DNA of 64,000 bases from Pseudomonadota bacterium (GCA_023423065.1 JAFAGC010000118.1:1-64000), one strand, 5' to 3'; numbered from the stretch's first letter, positions 19,522-29,088 are shown. Made by a program: numbers and translations. Notes: a model not told the origin generated them from the letters alone.

Positions 19522-20769
19522 TCAGGGGTTGTAGACCCGATCCGCGACGTGCATCGTGGCGCGCGCGCCGATCACGAGACCGTAGCTCACGCGATCGAAC
19601 ACCTTGAAGATGATGAGCGTGCCGGCGCGTTCGTACGGCAGCTGGACCTTCGGACCCCACGGATTGTTGGTCCAGGGGTGGTTTCCAAACGTGTCCTGCA
19701 CGACATCGCCCTTCTGGTCGACGGCAAGCACCGCGCCCGGTTCGAGGCCATGTTTCCCGCCGCGATTCACGACGACGACCTGGTACTGGCCGATCTGCGT
19801 CGCGCCATCCGCGACCGCGATGATCTGTCCATCGACGGGACGCTGCGGAGCGTGCGGCACGAAATTCAGCGCCGTGTCGCCTTCCTGGGAAATGAGCCGG
19901 TCGCCGCGCAGCGCTTCACGCGCGCCTTCGGTCAGCAATGCCTTCGTGACGTCTTCGCCGGGCCCGTTGACCACGGCGGTCGCGACGAACGCGGCCTGGT
20001 AGCCGACGAGATCGCGGGTTTCCGGATCGACGATCGGATCGCCGACGTGCATGACCGAGTAGCGCTGGTTCAGCGGCGGCGACTTCAGGCCGCGCACGTA
20101 AACCTCGTGGCCCGTCGACGCGACCATGTGCTTGTCGCGGAAGGCGAGGACGTGCGGCGCGCGGGTCGCTTCGTCGCGCGTCAGCACGGACGGCTTCGAG
20201 AGGAATGCGGCGATGGCCGCGAACGGGATGGAATCGATCGGGCCGTCGAGCGCTTCGCTGCGCAGGCGGGGCGAAAGGCGCGCGGCTCCGAACTGCGAAA
20301 TGCTCACGTGCGCGTCGCCACCGGCGCCGTACGCCAGCGACAGGACGTCGCCCGGATAAATGAGGTGAGGGTTCTCGACCTGCGGGTTGATCTGCCAGAT
20401 CTCGGGCCAGAACCACGGGTCCTTGAGGAATACCGCCGCGATGTCCCACAACGTGTCGCCACGGCGGACCGTGTAATTCTGCGGAGCATCCGGCCGGAGG
20501 AGCTGCGCGGTCTGGGCCGGCGCTTCCATATCCGGGCGGTTCTCGAAGCCCGCGATCGCGGCTTCGGTCGCGGTCATATCTTCGACGGCGGCCTGCGCCG
20601 GCGGAGCGGATTCCGCGGTGCTGACCGGCGCGGCCATGGACTCGTCGGCAGGCGCCGAGCTGCAGCCGGCAGCGACCAGCAGGGCTGCGCCAAAGGTGAC
20701 CAGGACGAGGAGTCGCGGGGTCAGGATGCTGAGCACGCGGGTCTCCCTAAGTTGTTGATTAAAAAACAT
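19522..20769 (-). CDS. LysM-domain lipoprotein
   Basis: A 415-residue envelope protein. A hydrophobic leader ends in a lipobox (LLVAAGC), so it is probably a lipoprotein. A LysM peptidoglycan-binding domain (YTVRRGDTLWDIAAVFLKD, ending near YPGDVLSL) sits at about 135-185, followed by a 230-residue C-terminal region. Homologues are commonly encoded next to dprA/topA or def. Two starts are possible: ATG at 20769 and GTG at 20736, each with a purine-rich site upstream; the GTG gives a more normal signal length. Confidence 0.88.
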   Translation of the reverse strand: MFFNQQLRETRVLSILTPRLLVLVTFGAALLVAAGCSSAPADESMAAPVSTAESAPPAQAAVEDMTATEAAIAGFENRPDMEAPAQTAQLLRPDAPQNYTVRRGDTLWDIAAVFLKDPWFWPEIWQINPQVENPHLIYPGDVLSLAYGAGGDAHVSISQFGAARLSPRLRSEALDGPIDSIPFAAIAAFLSKPSVLTRDEATRAPHVLAFRDKHMVASTGHEVYVRGLKSPPLNQRYSVMHVGDPIVDPETRDLVGYQAAFVATAVVNGPGEDVTKALLTEGAREALRGDRLISQEGDTALNFVPHAPQRPVDGQIIAVADGATQIGQYQVVVVNRGGKHGLEPGAVLAVDQKGDVVQDTFGNHPWTNNPWGPKVQLPYERAGTLIIFKVFDRVSYGLVIGARATMHVADRVYNP

Positions 20770-20812
20770 CCTCCACTCCTCAATACTGGGTGGGGCAAGC
20801 GGACCCCACTGT

Positions 20813-20818
20813 TATAAT
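20813..20818 (+). promoter_or_regulatory. Candidate -10 element for def-fmt-rsmB
   Basis: A perfect TATAAT lies about 135 bases before the def start in the gap between divergent genes. No good -35 hexamer is seen at the usual distance. An inverted repeat (GTGGGG / CCCCAC) just upstream may bind a regulator. Confidence 0.4.
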
Positions 20819-20951
20819 CCGCACCGGCACGATGGGCTCGATCTATTGTCAAGTCTGTGCGCTGAGTCACGGGATCTGCAGCCGATGAGGCACGAACTCC
20901 CTGGCCCACGGTCGAATCGCCCAAACATTAGCAGCAATCGAGCGGAACATC

Positions 20952-21491
20952 ATGGCGCGCCTGCAAATTCTCGAATACCCGGACCCCCGTCTTCGCACCA
21001 AGGCTGACCCCGTCGATGTCTTCGACGCGGCATTGGCGAAGCAGGTGAAGGACATGTTCGAGACCATGTACGCCGCCCCGGGCGTGGGTCTGGCCGCGAC
21101 CCAGGTGGATTACCACAAGCGCTTGATCGTCATGGATGTTTCCGAAGCCAAGAACCAGCCGTACGTGTTCTGCAATCCGCGGATCCTGAGCGCCGAGGGC
21201 GCCGGGGTTACCGAGGAAGGCTGTTTGTCCGTGCCGGGCATCTTCGACGAAGTGAAGCGCGCCTCGAAGGTGCTCGCCCGCGCGCAGGATGAAACCGGCA
21301 AGACATTCGAGGTCGAGCTCGAGGGCCTCGCCGCCGTCTGCCTGCAGCACGAGATGGATCACCTCGACGGCAAACTCTTCGTCGACTACCTGTCGGATCT
21401 CAAGCGCGAGCGCATTCGCAAGAAGCTCGAGAAGGATCGCAAGGAGCGCGCGAAGAGCGTGCGCGAGGCGACCGCCGTCCGCGCCTACTGA
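20952..21491 (+). CDS. def: Peptide deformylase
   Basis: A 179-residue metalloenzyme that removes the formyl group from new proteins. All three signature motifs are intact: GVGLAATQ, EEGCLSVP (metal-binding Cys) and QHEMDHLDG (HExxH). It is followed nine bases later by fmt, so the formylation and deformylation enzymes are co-transcribed. Divergent to the LysM gene, with a possible -10 element in the gap. Confidence 0.98.
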   Translation: MARLQILEYPDPRLRTKADPVDVFDAALAKQVKDMFETMYAAPGVGLAATQVDYHKRLIVMDVSEAKNQPYVFCNPRILSAEGAGVTEEGCLSVPGIFDEVKRASKVLARAQDETGKTFEVELEGLAAVCLQHEMDHLDGKLFVDYLSDLKRERIRKKLEKDRKERAKSVREATAVRAY

Positions 21492-21500
21492 TCCGCTGGC

Positions 21501-22442
21501 GTGACCTCATTACGAATCGCTTTTGCGGGCACGCCGCAATTCGCGCTGCCCGCGCTGCGCGCGTGCCTGGACTCCCCGCACCGCGTGGTCGGTGTGCTGA
21601 CCCAGCCCGATCGCCCCGCCGGGCGCGGACGCGAACTGCGCAGCTCGCCGGTCAAACTACTCGCGCTCGAGGCCGGCGTCCCGGTGGCGCAGCCGCCGTC
21701 GCTGCGAACGCCGGACGCGCGCGCGCCATTCGTCGAGTGGGCGCCCGACCTCATGGTCGTGGTCGCGTATGGCCTCATCCTTCCGCCCGAAGTGCTCGCC
21801 CAGCCACGGCTCGGCTGCGTCAACATCCACGGATCGTTGCTGCCTCGCTGGCGCGGCGCCGCGCCGATCCAGCGCGCGATCCTCGCGGGCGATTCGGAAA
21901 CCGGGGTGACCATCATGCAGCTCGACGCCGGTCTCGATACCGGGCCGATGCTGCTTTCGCGCCGGCATCCGATCGGACTGCACGACACTGCGGGAGATCT
22001 GCATGACGTCCTCGCGGAGCTCGGCGCCGCCGCGCTGATCGAAGCCGTCGACGGGCTCGCCGCCGGAACGCTCGAGCCGAAGCCGCAGCCGGCCGAGGGC
22101 GCAACCTACGCGCCGAAGGTCGAGAAGGCCGAGGCGAAGCTCGACTGGAGCGCGGACGCCGCTTCGCTCGATCGGCGCATTCGCGCATTCAATCCGTGGC
22201 CGATGGCGGAAACGCTCCTCGCGGGCGAGTCTCTCAAGCTGCTGCGCGCGCAGGTCGCGAAACATGCGGGCAGCGAAGCTGCGCCCGGCACGGTGCTCGG
22301 CATCGCCGAGGATGGACTGCACGTCGCCTGCGAGGAAGGCGTGCTCGCGGTGCGCGAACTGCAGCGCGCGGGGAAACGTCCCGTATCGGCGCGCGACTTC
22401 GCGAACGCGGTGCGTGTCGCGGGCATGAGACTCGGCGCATGA
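21501..22442 (+). CDS. fmt: Methionyl-tRNA formyltransferase
   Basis: A 313-residue enzyme that formylates initiator Met-tRNA using 10-formyl-THF. Motifs include FAGTPQFALPALRA, LTQPDRPAGRGRE, the catalytic region NIHGSLLPRWRGAAPIQRAI and GDSETGVTIMQLDAGLDTG, with a normal C-terminal OB-like domain. The start is GTG. Its stop overlaps the rsmB start as ATGA. Confidence 0.98.
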   Translation: MTSLRIAFAGTPQFALPALRACLDSPHRVVGVLTQPDRPAGRGRELRSSPVKLLALEAGVPVAQPPSLRTPDARAPFVEWAPDLMVVVAYGLILPPEVLAQPRLGCVNIHGSLLPRWRGAAPIQRAILAGDSETGVTIMQLDAGLDTGPMLLSRRHPIGLHDTAGDLHDVLAELGAAALIEAVDGLAAGTLEPKPQPAEGATYAPKVEKAEAKLDWSADAASLDRRIRAFNPWPMAETLLAGESLKLLRAQVAKHAGSEAAPGTVLGIAEDGLHVACEEGVLAVRELQRAGKRPVSARDFANAVRVAGMRLGA

Positions 22443-23824
22443 AGCGCGCACATCCGAAGAACCGGAATCCCCCGAGGCCGCGTCGTACCCGGCACGCGCC
22501 GGGAGCGGAAACGCTCGCCGCCGCGGCGCTCGCGGTGCATGCCGTCGTGTTCGAAGGCCGGTCGGCGGACGTGGCGCTCGAGGCGGCGCACGAACGCGCG
22601 GATCGCGCGGCGGTCCGCGCGATCGCGCTCGGAACCTTCCGCTGGTATCTGCGGCTCGCGCCGGCGCTCGCTCCGCTGGTCAACCGCCCGTTCGACGAAC
22701 TCGCGCCGCGTCTCGCCGCGCTGCTCGTGACGGCGACTCACCAGGTCGAATACTCGCGCGGCGCGCCGGAGACACAGGTGCATCTCGCCGTCGACGCGAG
22801 CCGCATCGTGGGTGAAGGCCGCGCGAGCGGCGTCGTCAACGCCGTGTTGCGCCGCTTCGTCGCCGAGCGCTCCAGGTTGTTGGCCGAGGTGGATGCGGAC
22901 CCGGTACAGCGCCACGCGCATCCGCGCTGGCTCGGCGACGCGCTGCGCGCCGCGTGGCCGGACGATGCCGAACGCATCCTCGCCGCGAACAACGAACATC
23001 CGCCGATGGCGCTGCGGCTCGATCCCGCGCAGATCACCGCCGAGGACTTCCTGCGCTCGTGGCGCTCGCTCGGCCGCGACGCGCGCGCGGTGCCGTGGCG
23101 CGCCGATGCGGTCGTGCTCGAACGACCGGTCGCGGTCCAGGTGTTGCCCGGGTTCGATTCCGGCGCCGTGTCCGTCCAGGATTGCGGTGCGCAGCTCGCC
23201 GCGTTGATGCTCGATGCCGGCCCGGGCATGCGAGTGCTCGACGCCTGCGCGGCGCCCGGCGGCAAGACGCTGCACATCGCGCAGCGCACGTCCGGTCTCG
23301 CCGAGCTCGTGGCTGCCGACGACGATCCGCAGCGACTCGCGCGCGTGCGCGAGAACCTCGCGCGGGCGGGCCGTGACGCCGTGCTGCTCGCGGCCGACCT
23401 GCGCACACGGCCCGAATCCCTGGCGCCGGAGTCTTTCGATCGCGTGCTGGTCGACGCGCCGTGCTCGGCAACCGGCGTGATCCGCCGTCATCCCGACATC
23501 AAGCTGCTGCGTCGCGCGACGGATATCGACGCCTTCGCATCCACCCAGCATGCGATTCTCGCGACGGCGTTCGAACTACTTCGGCCGGGCGGACGCCTGG
23601 TCTATTGCACCTGTTCCGTGTTGCCCGCCGAAAACGAGGTGGTGGTCGCCGGGTTCCTGCGCGGCGAACCGCGCGCCGCGCTCGCCGGGTGGCCGGATGG
23701 ACTCGAACAGCCGCCGGGCCTGAAGCCGCGGGAGGCGGGCTGGCAGCTGCTGCCGGGTGGCGAGGCGGGCACCGATGGCTTCTACTATGCCTGCCTGCAT
23801 AAGCTCACCGGGCAGGAACAATAG
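22439..23824 (+). CDS. rsmB: 16S rRNA (cytosine-967 C5)-methyltransferase
   Basis: A 461-residue RsmB (Fmu/Sun). It has an N-terminal NusB-like RNA-binding domain and a C-terminal SAM methyltransferase with ACAAPGGKTLHI, the catalytic VDAPCSATGVIRRHPDIK, and YCTCSV carrying the second Cys. ATG at 22439 is chosen because of the four-base overlap with fmt; an upstream in-frame extension lies inside fmt. Third gene of the def-fmt-rsmB operon, nine bases before the DUF4390 gene. Confidence 0.97.
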   Translation: MKRAHPKNRNPPRPRRTRHAPGAETLAAAALAVHAVVFEGRSADVALEAAHERADRAAVRAIALGTFRWYLRLAPALAPLVNRPFDELAPRLAALLVTATHQVEYSRGAPETQVHLAVDASRIVGEGRASGVVNAVLRRFVAERSRLLAEVDADPVQRHAHPRWLGDALRAAWPDDAERILAANNEHPPMALRLDPAQITAEDFLRSWRSLGRDARAVPWRADAVVLERPVAVQVLPGFDSGAVSVQDCGAQLAALMLDAGPGMRVLDACAAPGGKTLHIAQRTSGLAELVAADDDPQRLARVRENLARAGRDAVLLAADLRTRPESLAPESFDRVLVDAPCSATGVIRRHPDIKLLRRATDIDAFASTQHAILATAFELLRPGGRLVYCTCSVLPAENEVVVAGFLRGEPRAALAGWPDGLEQPPGLKPREAGWQLLPGGEAGTDGFYYACLHKLTGQEQ

Positions 23825-23832
23825 AGGAACGA

Positions 23833-24423
23833 ATGCTCTTCGGGCGTGCCCAAAACTTCCGGATTCTGCTGCTCACGGTGCTGCTGGCATTCGGCTCGAC
23901 GGGAGCGGCGCGCGCGGATGCGCTCGATGGCCTGCTCGAGGTGCGTTCTGCGTACGTCACCGTCGAAGACGGGGTATTCCAGCTGTTCGCGCGCGTGGCT
24001 TACCCGGTGAACGACGACATCCGCGCGGCGCTCAAGGACGGCCTCACGCTCACGTTCAACCTCGACGTGGTGGTGTCGCGCGAGCGGCGCTTCTGGATGG
24101 ACGACACGGTGGCCGAGTATTCGCTCAAGCGGGAGCTGATGTACCACGCGGTCAGCGATCGGTACGTCACGCGCGACGTCGACGCGACCACTGGCGTGCA
24201 GCACAGTTACGCGACGCTCGAGGAAGCGCTCGAGGCGCTGGGAACCGTCGATGCCTGGCCGTTCCTGCTCTCGCCGCAGCTTTCAGCCAAGCGTGACTAC
24301 CGGGTGAGCTTGCGCGCCGGCGTGCGGCGCGGAAGATTGCCCGAGACCTTGCGTGTATTGATGTTCTGGACCGACGACTGGCACCGCGAAAGCGAGTGGT
24401 TCTCATGGTCCCTGCAACGCTGA
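23833..24423 (+). CDS. DUF4390 exported protein
   Basis: A 196-residue protein with a signal peptide (about 1-29, ending ARA). It belongs to DUF4390, which regularly sits between rsmB and the ntrY-type kinase, suggesting a periplasmic accessory role to that sensor; this is inference from context. GAGG lies five bases before the ATG. Its end overlaps the start of ntrY by about 20 bases. Confidence 0.85.
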   Translation: MLFGRAQNFRILLLTVLLAFGSTGAARADALDGLLEVRSAYVTVEDGVFQLFARVAYPVNDDIRAALKDGLTLTFNLDVVVSRERRFWMDDTVAEYSLKRELMYHAVSDRYVTRDVDATTGVQHSYATLEEALEALGTVDAWPFLLSPQLSAKRDYRVSLRAGVRRGRLPETLRVLMFWTDDWHRESEWFSWSLQR

Positions 24424-26654
24424 GAAAACTCGGAACCCTCGGACTCATCGCACTTTGGGTGTTCGTGAGCGGCGGCTTGTTGCTGCTGCTCGCGCTGTCC
24501 GTCCAGAACTCGGTCCAGTACAGCAAGCTGCAGGCATGGATCCTGCTGATCAACGCGATCGCGGTGGTCACCGTGAGCGTGCTGCTCGCGCGCAAGATCG
24601 TCGAGCTGGTGCGCGCGTTCCGCGCACAGGTGCCTGGTTCGCGCCTGACGGCGCGCACGGTGGCGATCTTCGGATCGCTCGTGATCGCGCCGCTGATCAT
24701 CGTCTACCTTTTCTCCCTCGAATTCCTCAACCGCGGCATCGACAGCTGGTTCAAGGTCGAGATCAAGCAGGGCCTCGCCGACGCGCTCGAGTTGTCGAAG
24801 TCCGCGATGGACGTGCGCATGCGCGAATACGCGCGCGGCACGGAACTGTTCGCGAACCGCCTCGCCGACAATCCGAACATCGTGTGGACCGTGGCCGTCG
24901 ACACGCAGCGTGTCGAAACCGGCGCGCTCGAAGTCGTCGTGTACGGCACGCTCGGGCAGGTGCTCGCCGCGAGCAGCAGCGATCCGACGATGACCAACCT
25001 GCCGCGACACGCTTCGCCCGAGATGACGCGCGCGATCGCGAGCGGCAACCTCTACTGGAGCCTGGAGCCGGTGTCGGAGGGTGACTACCTGATCAATACC
25101 GCGGCACCGATAGCTGCCACACCGGGAGCAAGCGAAGGTCGATTCGTCGTGGCCATCTACCCGGTGCCACCGCAACTCGCGCGCCTCGCCGACGCCGTGC
25201 AGAACTCGTACATGCAGCACAGCGCGCTGGTCGACTACCGCGAACCCGTGAAGAACAGTTTTCGCATGACCCTCACGCTGGTACTGCTGTTGGCGATGCT
25301 CACCGCGATCTACGGCGCTATCTACTCCGCGGAGAAGCTGGTGCGCCCCGTGCAGGACCTCATCGCGGGCACGCGCGCGGTCGGCAAGGGCGACTTCGGC
25401 ACGCGCCTGCCGCTGCCGTCGCGCGACGAGATGGGCTTCCTCGTGCACTCGTTCAACGACATGACCAAGCGCCTGCGGCGCGCGCGCGAGGAGACGACGC
25501 GCAGCCAGATGGCCGTCGAGCGCGAGCGCGAGCGCCTGTCGATCATCCTTGCCCGCCTCACTACCGGCGTCGTCGCGATCGGGCGCGACCTGGTGCTGCG
25601 CAGCGCGAACCAGGCCGCGAGCAACATCCTCGGCATCGATCTCGCGCGCGGCATCGGCATGCCGCTCGGCGCGCTCGCGGACGAGAACCCGCGCTACGCG
25701 CGTTTCGTCAGCGAGGTGAGCGCGCGCCTCGCGAAGGGCGAGGAGGAGTGGCGCGAACAGATGGATCTCAAGCCCGAGGCCGCCGGCGCGCGCGTACTCG
25801 TATGCGCCTGCACGCCGCTGCCCGGAGACGAACACGCAGAAAACGACGCGGAGCGGCAAGGTGGATTCGTGATCGTGTTCGACGACATCAGCGCGCTGCT
25901 GCAGGCGCAGCGCGACGCGGCCTGGGGCGAGGTCGCGCGTCGTCTCGCGCACGAGATCAAGAATCCGCTGACGCCGATCCAGCTCTCCGCCGAGCGCATG
26001 CGCCGACGTTATCTCTCGCAGATGCAGGGCGAGGACGCGCAGGTGCTCGACCGCGCGACGTATACGATCGTCCAGCAGGTCGAGGCGATGAAGGCGATGG
26101 TGAACGCGTTCAGCGAATATGCACGCGCACCCGACATGAAGGTCACGAAGTTCCCGCTCAACGCGCTCGTGACCGAGGTTGCCGACCTGCATCGCGGGCA
26201 GGAGTCGGGCGTGCGGATCGAGGTGGATCTCGACCCGCGCATCAACGTGGTCGAGGCCGACCGCGGGCGGGTGCGCCAGATCCTCAACAACCTGATCGTC
26301 AACGGTGTCGAGGCCGTCGAGAACTCGCCGGACGGCCGCGTGGTCGCCACCACGCGCCTCGAAACGGTCGGGTCGGCGGATTACGTAACCATCATCGTTA
26401 CGGACAATGGCCCCGGGTTCGCGCGCGAGGTGCTCGGCCACTTGTTCGACCCTTACGTGACGAGCAAGCCGAAGGGCACCGGGCTGGGTCTCGCCATCGT
26501 GAAGAAGATCGTCGAGGAGCACGGCGGGCGCGTTGAAGCCGACAATCCGCCGGAAGGCGGCGGTCGGGTGCGTGTATCCTTGCCGATGACCGATGGTTCC
26601 CGACAGATCGTTGCGCGCGAACGACGCGCCGAACCGAGGAAGGAGCGAGCATGA
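24405..26654 (+). CDS. ntrY: NtrY-type sensor histidine kinase
   Basis: A 749-residue membrane kinase. Three to four transmembrane helices lie in the first 300 residues around a periplasmic domain, followed by HAMP (about 310-365), PAS (about 375-480), HisKA with the phospho-acceptor His in RLAHEIKNPLTPIQ, and HATPase (NLIVNGVEAVEN, DNGPGF, GTGLGL). NtrY/NtrX pairs respond to nitrogen, redox or envelope cues. ATG at 24405 is preferred; a GTG three codons upstream is an alternative. The stop overlaps ntrX as ATGA. Confidence 0.93.
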   Translation: MVPATLRKLGTLGLIALWVFVSGGLLLLLALSVQNSVQYSKLQAWILLINAIAVVTVSVLLARKIVELVRAFRAQVPGSRLTARTVAIFGSLVIAPLIIVYLFSLEFLNRGIDSWFKVEIKQGLADALELSKSAMDVRMREYARGTELFANRLADNPNIVWTVAVDTQRVETGALEVVVYGTLGQVLAASSSDPTMTNLPRHASPEMTRAIASGNLYWSLEPVSEGDYLINTAAPIAATPGASEGRFVVAIYPVPPQLARLADAVQNSYMQHSALVDYREPVKNSFRMTLTLVLLLAMLTAIYGAIYSAEKLVRPVQDLIAGTRAVGKGDFGTRLPLPSRDEMGFLVHSFNDMTKRLRRAREETTRSQMAVERERERLSIILARLTTGVVAIGRDLVLRSANQAASNILGIDLARGIGMPLGALADENPRYARFVSEVSARLAKGEEEWREQMDLKPEAAGARVLVCACTPLPGDEHAENDAERQGGFVIVFDDISALLQAQRDAAWGEVARRLAHEIKNPLTPIQLSAERMRRRYLSQMQGEDAQVLDRATYTIVQQVEAMKAMVNAFSEYARAPDMKVTKFPLNALVTEVADLHRGQESGVRIEVDLDPRINVVEADRGRVRQILNNLIVNGVEAVENSPDGRVVATTRLETVGSADYVTIIVTDNGPGFAREVLGHLFDPYVTSKPKGTGLGLAIVKKIVEEHGGRVEADNPPEGGGRVRVSLPMTDGSRQIVARERRAEPRKERA

Positions 26655-28018
26655 GCGCCGCACACATTCTGGTCGTAGACGACGAAGCCGACATCCGAGG
26701 CCTCCTGAAGGAGATTCTCTCCGAGGAGGGATATGACGTGGACGTGGCCGGCGATGCGGGCCAGGCGCGCGCGTCGCGCGCGCGGCAGCTTCCGGATCTC
26801 GTGCTGCTGGACATCTGGATGCCGGACACCGACGGCATCACGCTGCTGCGCGAGTGGTCGGGCAGCGCGGCGGAGACGTCCTGCCCGGTCGTGATGATGT
26901 CCGGTCACGGTACCGTCGAGACGGCTGTCGAGGCGACGCGCCTCGGCGCATTCGATTTCGTCGAGAAGCCGCTGTCGTTGCAGAAGCTGCTGCGCACGGT
27001 CGAGCGCGCGCTCGAAGCCGGCAAGCGCAAGCGCCACGCGGGCAAGTTGCTGGCCGCGTCGCCCGGCGTTCCCGTGGGCCGCAGCCGCGTGATGCAGCAG
27101 TTGCGCTCCGATCTCACCCAGATCGCCTCGAACGATTCGCCCGTGCTGCTCGTCGGCGAGACCGGCACCGGCCGCGAAGCCTTCGCCCGTTTCATTCACG
27201 ACGCGAGCCCGCGCTCCGCGCGCCCGTTCGTCGCGCTCATCTCGAGCACGGTGCACGGCGAAGGCGCCGAGCAGGTGTTGTTCGGCACGGAGTCCAACGG
27301 CGAAATCTCCCCGGGAATTCTCGAGCGAGCGGGCGCGGGCACGTTGTTCATCAACGAAGTCGAGGATCTTCCGCCGCAGGCGCAGCGCGCGCTGCTCGGC
27401 GTGCTCGAGAGCGGAGAATTCACGCGTGTCGGCGGCAGCCAGCCGGTCACGCTCAAGGCGCGACTGGTCTCCTCGGCTCGTCCCGGCATCGAATCGCGCG
27501 GCGAAGCTTTCCGCCGCGACCTGCTCGCGCACTTGAACACGCTGATCGTGCGCGTGCCGCCGCTGCGTGAATACACCGAGGACGTGCCCGACCTGCTGCG
27601 TCACTACGTCGACCGGCTCGTCGACAGCGAAGGTCTGCAGTTCCGCAAGTTCAGCGTCGCGGCGCAGAACCGGCTGCGCAACTATCCGTGGCCCGACAAC
27701 GTGCGCGAGCTCAAGAACCTCGTGCAACGCCTGTTGCTGCAGGGTGGTGGAGAAGAGATCCGGCTCGAGGAGATCGAGCGCGAACTCGCCGCGCAGGCGC
27801 CGACGGCCGAGCCGCTCGTGAAACAGGATCTGCTGGCGCTGCCGCTGCGCGAAGCGCGCGAGCAGTTCGAGCGCGCCTATCTACAGCAGCAGCTGCTGCT
27901 GTGCAACGGCAAGGTCGGCCAGCTCGCCAAACGCGTCGGAATGGAACGCACGCACCTGTATCGCAAACTGCGCTCGCTCGGCGTCGACTTCCGCAACGTC
28001 TCCGACGACGCGGAGTAG
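26651..28018 (+). CDS. ntrX: NtrX-type response regulator with degenerate AAA+ domain
   Basis: A 455-residue regulator with a receiver domain (phospho-acceptor Asp54 in LVLLDIWMPD), a sigma-54-activator-like AAA+ domain (about 140-375) and a Fis-type helix-turn-helix at the C-terminus (VGQLAKRVGMERTHLYRKL). The AAA+ domain is altered: Walker A reads GETGTGRE with Arg in place of the catalytic Lys (residue 175), the GAFTGA loop is missing, and Walker B reads FINEVEDL with Asn for Asp. It probably does not remodel sigma-54 and may act as a DNA-binding repressor or activator. Closed by a strong terminator. Confidence 0.92.
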   Translation: MSAAHILVVDDEADIRGLLKEILSEEGYDVDVAGDAGQARASRARQLPDLVLLDIWMPDTDGITLLREWSGSAAETSCPVVMMSGHGTVETAVEATRLGAFDFVEKPLSLQKLLRTVERALEAGKRKRHAGKLLAASPGVPVGRSRVMQQLRSDLTQIASNDSPVLLVGETGTGREAFARFIHDASPRSARPFVALISSTVHGEGAEQVLFGTESNGEISPGILERAGAGTLFINEVEDLPPQAQRALLGVLESGEFTRVGGSQPVTLKARLVSSARPGIESRGEAFRRDLLAHLNTLIVRVPPLREYTEDVPDLLRHYVDRLVDSEGLQFRKFSVAAQNRLRNYPWPDNVRELKNLVQRLLLQGGGEEIRLEEIERELAAQAPTAEPLVKQDLLALPLREAREQFERAYLQQQLLLCNGKVGQLAKRVGMERTHLYRKLRSLGVDFRNVSDDAE

Positions 28019-28034
28019 TACCCCAACTTCATGG

Positions 28035-28058
28035 ACGCCCCCGTTTCGGGGGCGTTTT
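28035..28058 (+). terminator. Rho-independent terminator after ntrX
   Basis: A perfect 8-bp GC stem (28036-28043 with 28047-28054), a TTT loop and a T-run at 28055-28058, starting 17 bases after the ntrX stop. It ends the long def-to-ntrX plus-strand run. Confidence 0.9.
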
Positions 28059-28081
28059 CCGTCGTGGGGCGCAGTCCCAGG

Positions 28082-28930
28082 CTAAGGATAACCGGTCTCG
28101 TTCGGATCCGGCGTCACCGCGACGACGCGGAATACCCCTTCGTACGCGGACTTGAGCGAGAACTCGACGCGGCCGACACCCTTGTACAGGTACATCATGC
28201 GCTGCAGGTCGCGCGCGCCGAAGTTGAACGGCTGCCACTGCTTGCCGGTCATGCGCTGCGTCTGAGCGGTCGGCGGGCCTAACAAGGCGTCGACCTGCTG
28301 CTGGCTCATGCCGACCTGCACCTGGCTCAGGTCCACGCTCTTCGCTGCCGGAGCGGGTGCGGCTGCAGCGGCGGGCGCGGCCGCCGGGGCCGCGGCCGGA
28401 GCAGAAGCCGCGGCGGCGGCGGGCTTCGCGTTCTTCTTGCCCTTGGTGTTCGCCGGTGCGGGCGCAGGCGCCGGTGGCGGCGGCGGGTTGCGCAGCGCCT
28501 CGAGATTCACGGTGCCCGCGACGTACGGGCTCTCCGAGCCCTGCTTGGGCAGCTGCTTCGACGCTTTTTCACAATGGGCGCGCAGCTTGCGATGCACGCT
28601 CTTGTCGTCGCTGACTTTCTCGAGCACCGGGCGATAACGAACGTTGCCCGAGGCGCCGAGCGCGCGGCACATCCACGCGACCGAATCGACGTATGTGAAC
28701 TGCTCGCCCGCCATCGGATATTTCTCGAGGACGACTTCAGCCATGACGTCGAGGACCTCGGTATTCCGATAGGCCGTGTTGTACATGTTCTCGGCGACCT
28801 GGCGCTGCGTGCTGGGTCCGCCCTTGATGAGTTGCTCGACGTATTGCTGATCGACGGCATTCAATTCGGCGAATGCGGTGCCCGCGAGCAGGCAGCCGGC
28901 CACGAAGCCGGTGGAAATCCAGTGTTTCAT
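28082..28930 (-). CDS. Exported protein with C-terminal BamE/SmpA-like domain
   Basis: A 282-residue protein with a signal peptide (about 1-22, ending AFA). An N-terminal helical region of about 120 residues is followed by a Pro/Ala-rich linker (about 140-190) and a C-terminal segment beginning VQVGMSQQQVDALLGPPT, the pattern of the BamE/OmlA fold. ATG at 28930 has GGGAG upstream and begins the signal peptide; a longer frame is not supported. A periplasmic or outer-membrane role is inferred. Confidence 0.75.
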   Translation of the reverse strand: MKHWISTGFVAGCLLAGTAFAELNAVDQQYVEQLIKGGPSTQRQVAENMYNTAYRNTEVLDVMAEVVLEKYPMAGEQFTYVDSVAWMCRALGASGNVRYRPVLEKVSDDKSVHRKLRAHCEKASKQLPKQGSESPYVAGTVNLEALRNPPPPPAPAPAPANTKGKKNAKPAAAAASAPAAAPAAAPAAAAAPAPAAKSVDLSQVQVGMSQQQVDALLGPPTAQTQRMTGKQWQPFNFGARDLQRMMYLYKGVGRVEFSLKSAYEGVFRVVAVTPDPNETGYP

Positions 28931-28962
28931 TTTCTTTACTCCCTCGAACCAGAGGGACAACT

Positions 28963-29088
28963 CTAACACCGCGGGCGGGACGCTTCAGCGCGCCGCCCGC
29001 GCGCCGCGAGCTGGTTCAAGAATTCATACAAATCCCGCACTTCTTCGTCCGAGAAACCCGCAAAGCGACCGAGGCCATCGAAGCGAAG
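28963..29088 (-). other. Open frame continuing in phase past the capA-like stop
   Basis: Directly after the TGA of the capA-like gene, the same frame stays open for 41 codons to a TAG. The translation contains FAGFSDEEVRDLYEFLNQLA, which reads like a natural protein end, for instance of a MarR-type regulator. It has no ATG or ribosome site. It may be a gene remnant or, less likely, a readthrough extension. Confidence 0.3.
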
